This document shows, piece by piece, positions 63,879 through 64,000 of a stretch of DNA of 64,000 nt. A program made the position numbers and the translations under genes. Position 1 is the stretch's first letter. Every line of letters begins with the position of its first letter. The DNA comes from JACMQX01 sp044225675 (GTDB taxonomy: Bacteria; Pseudomonadota; Gammaproteobacteria; Burkholderiales; Burkholderiaceae_C): contig JBGAIH010000026.1 in NCBI GenBank assembly GCA_044225675.1, positions 9,963 through 73,962 of the forward strand. The letters are read 5' to 3'. The notes beneath the pieces are model-generated. The model saw only the letters and a program-made list of their open reading frames with translations, was not told where the DNA came from and made no database searches.

Positions 63879-64000
63879 ATGTTGAAGTACCTACTCGCCC
63901 GCCTTCGCGAACCCTCTACCGCCGCCGCCGTCTCGTGCCTGGCCGTGGCCTTCGGCCTGCCGCCGGGCACCGTGGACCTGGGCATTCAGGTCGTGATCGG
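63879..64000 (+). CDS. Holin-like protein (N-terminal part, cut by window edge)
   Basis: AAGGAG precedes the ATG. The first 40 residues read MLKYLLARLREPSTAAAVSC followed by a hydrophobic helix and a short loop. The R-L-R-E-P-S-T opening before a helix is frequent in small phage holins. The rest lies beyond base 64000, so this is tentative. Confidence 0.5.
   Translation, partial: MLKYLLARLREPSTAAAVSCLAVAFGLPPGTVDLGIQVVI

Larger units (their letters stand above)
53650..64000. mobile_element. Prophage of a tailless, membrane-containing double-jelly-roll virus (PM2/corticovirus-like), right end outside window
   Basis: About 10.3 kb is visible. There is one divergent HTH regulator and the rest is on the plus strand: small early genes, Dam-like methylase, origin-like region, then a late operon with P-loop ATPase, a PM2 P2-like coat protein, at least six small proteins each with one membrane segment, a membrane-anchored lysozyme-type enzyme and a holin-like gene. 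No portal, large terminase, tail or protease gene is present. No integrase, transposase or tRNA target was found. The left boundary is set between the ankyrin stop (53602) and the regulator stop (53686); the exact att site was not identified. Confidence 0.8.

Overview
The window is high-GC bacterial DNA with dense, same-strand gene strings joined by ATGA or GTGA overlaps. The gene families (CheR-TPR/CheW chemosensory block, LivKHMGF, AidB-like and 600-residue acyl-CoA dehydrogenases, DUF2917 beside a LysR gene, mltG-tmk-holB-pilZ-tatD order) fit a betaproteobacterium of the order Burkholderiales, most likely Comamonadaceae. That placement is inferred from gene content and codon use only. No rRNA, tRNA or CRISPR array was seen.

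Layout: 1-3.3 kb, minus-strand alternative chemosensory operon (CheW, CheR-TPR, CheW, CHASE3-type receptor cut by the window edge). 3.4-9.1 kb, housekeeping genes (corA, a DUF1624 membrane protein, a PpiC/SurA-like foldase, bolA, yciB, msrB, selO). 9.3-13.7 kb, a signalling module: an acyl-synthase-like gene split by a -1 frameshift at an A8 run, overlapping a hybrid histidine kinase with a multi-spanning membrane sensor, then a receiver-kinase protein. 13.8-34.5 kb, fatty-acid and branched-chain acyl metabolism: an acyl-CoA ligase, a complete LivKHMGF importer, then a long plus-strand beta-oxidation cluster behind a promoter with a TetR-type palindrome. 34.5-53.6 kb, mixed chromosomal genes: ogt, DUF2917/LysR pair, tex, an acyltransferase, patatin, Fe-alcohol dehydrogenase, esterase, a thioesterase-GNAT fusion, an O-antigen-ligase/TPR protein, ygfZ, mltG, tmk, holB, pilZ, tatD and an ankyrin protein.

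From about 53.65 kb to the end of the window lies what I consider the main discovery: a prophage with no tailed-phage genes. It has a DUF3693-like HTH regulator facing a string of small early genes, a DNA adenine methylase, a putative winged-helix protein, an origin-like segment (two 18/20-identical 20-bp iterons, a perfect DnaA box, a terminator) and a late operon. The late operon encodes a zinc-ribbon protein, a small P-loop packaging ATPase, a 283-residue protein whose layout resembles the corticovirus PM2 double-jelly-roll coat protein P2, a run of small single-membrane-segment proteins, a beta-rich structural candidate, a membrane-anchored lysozyme-type enzyme and a holin-like gene. I read it as a tailless, membrane-containing virus of the PM2-like double-jelly-roll (DJR) kind. 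No integrase is visible and the right end lies outside the window.

Function assignments rest on motifs read by eye. The coat protein call and the acyl-synthase call are the two that most need a profile or structure search.
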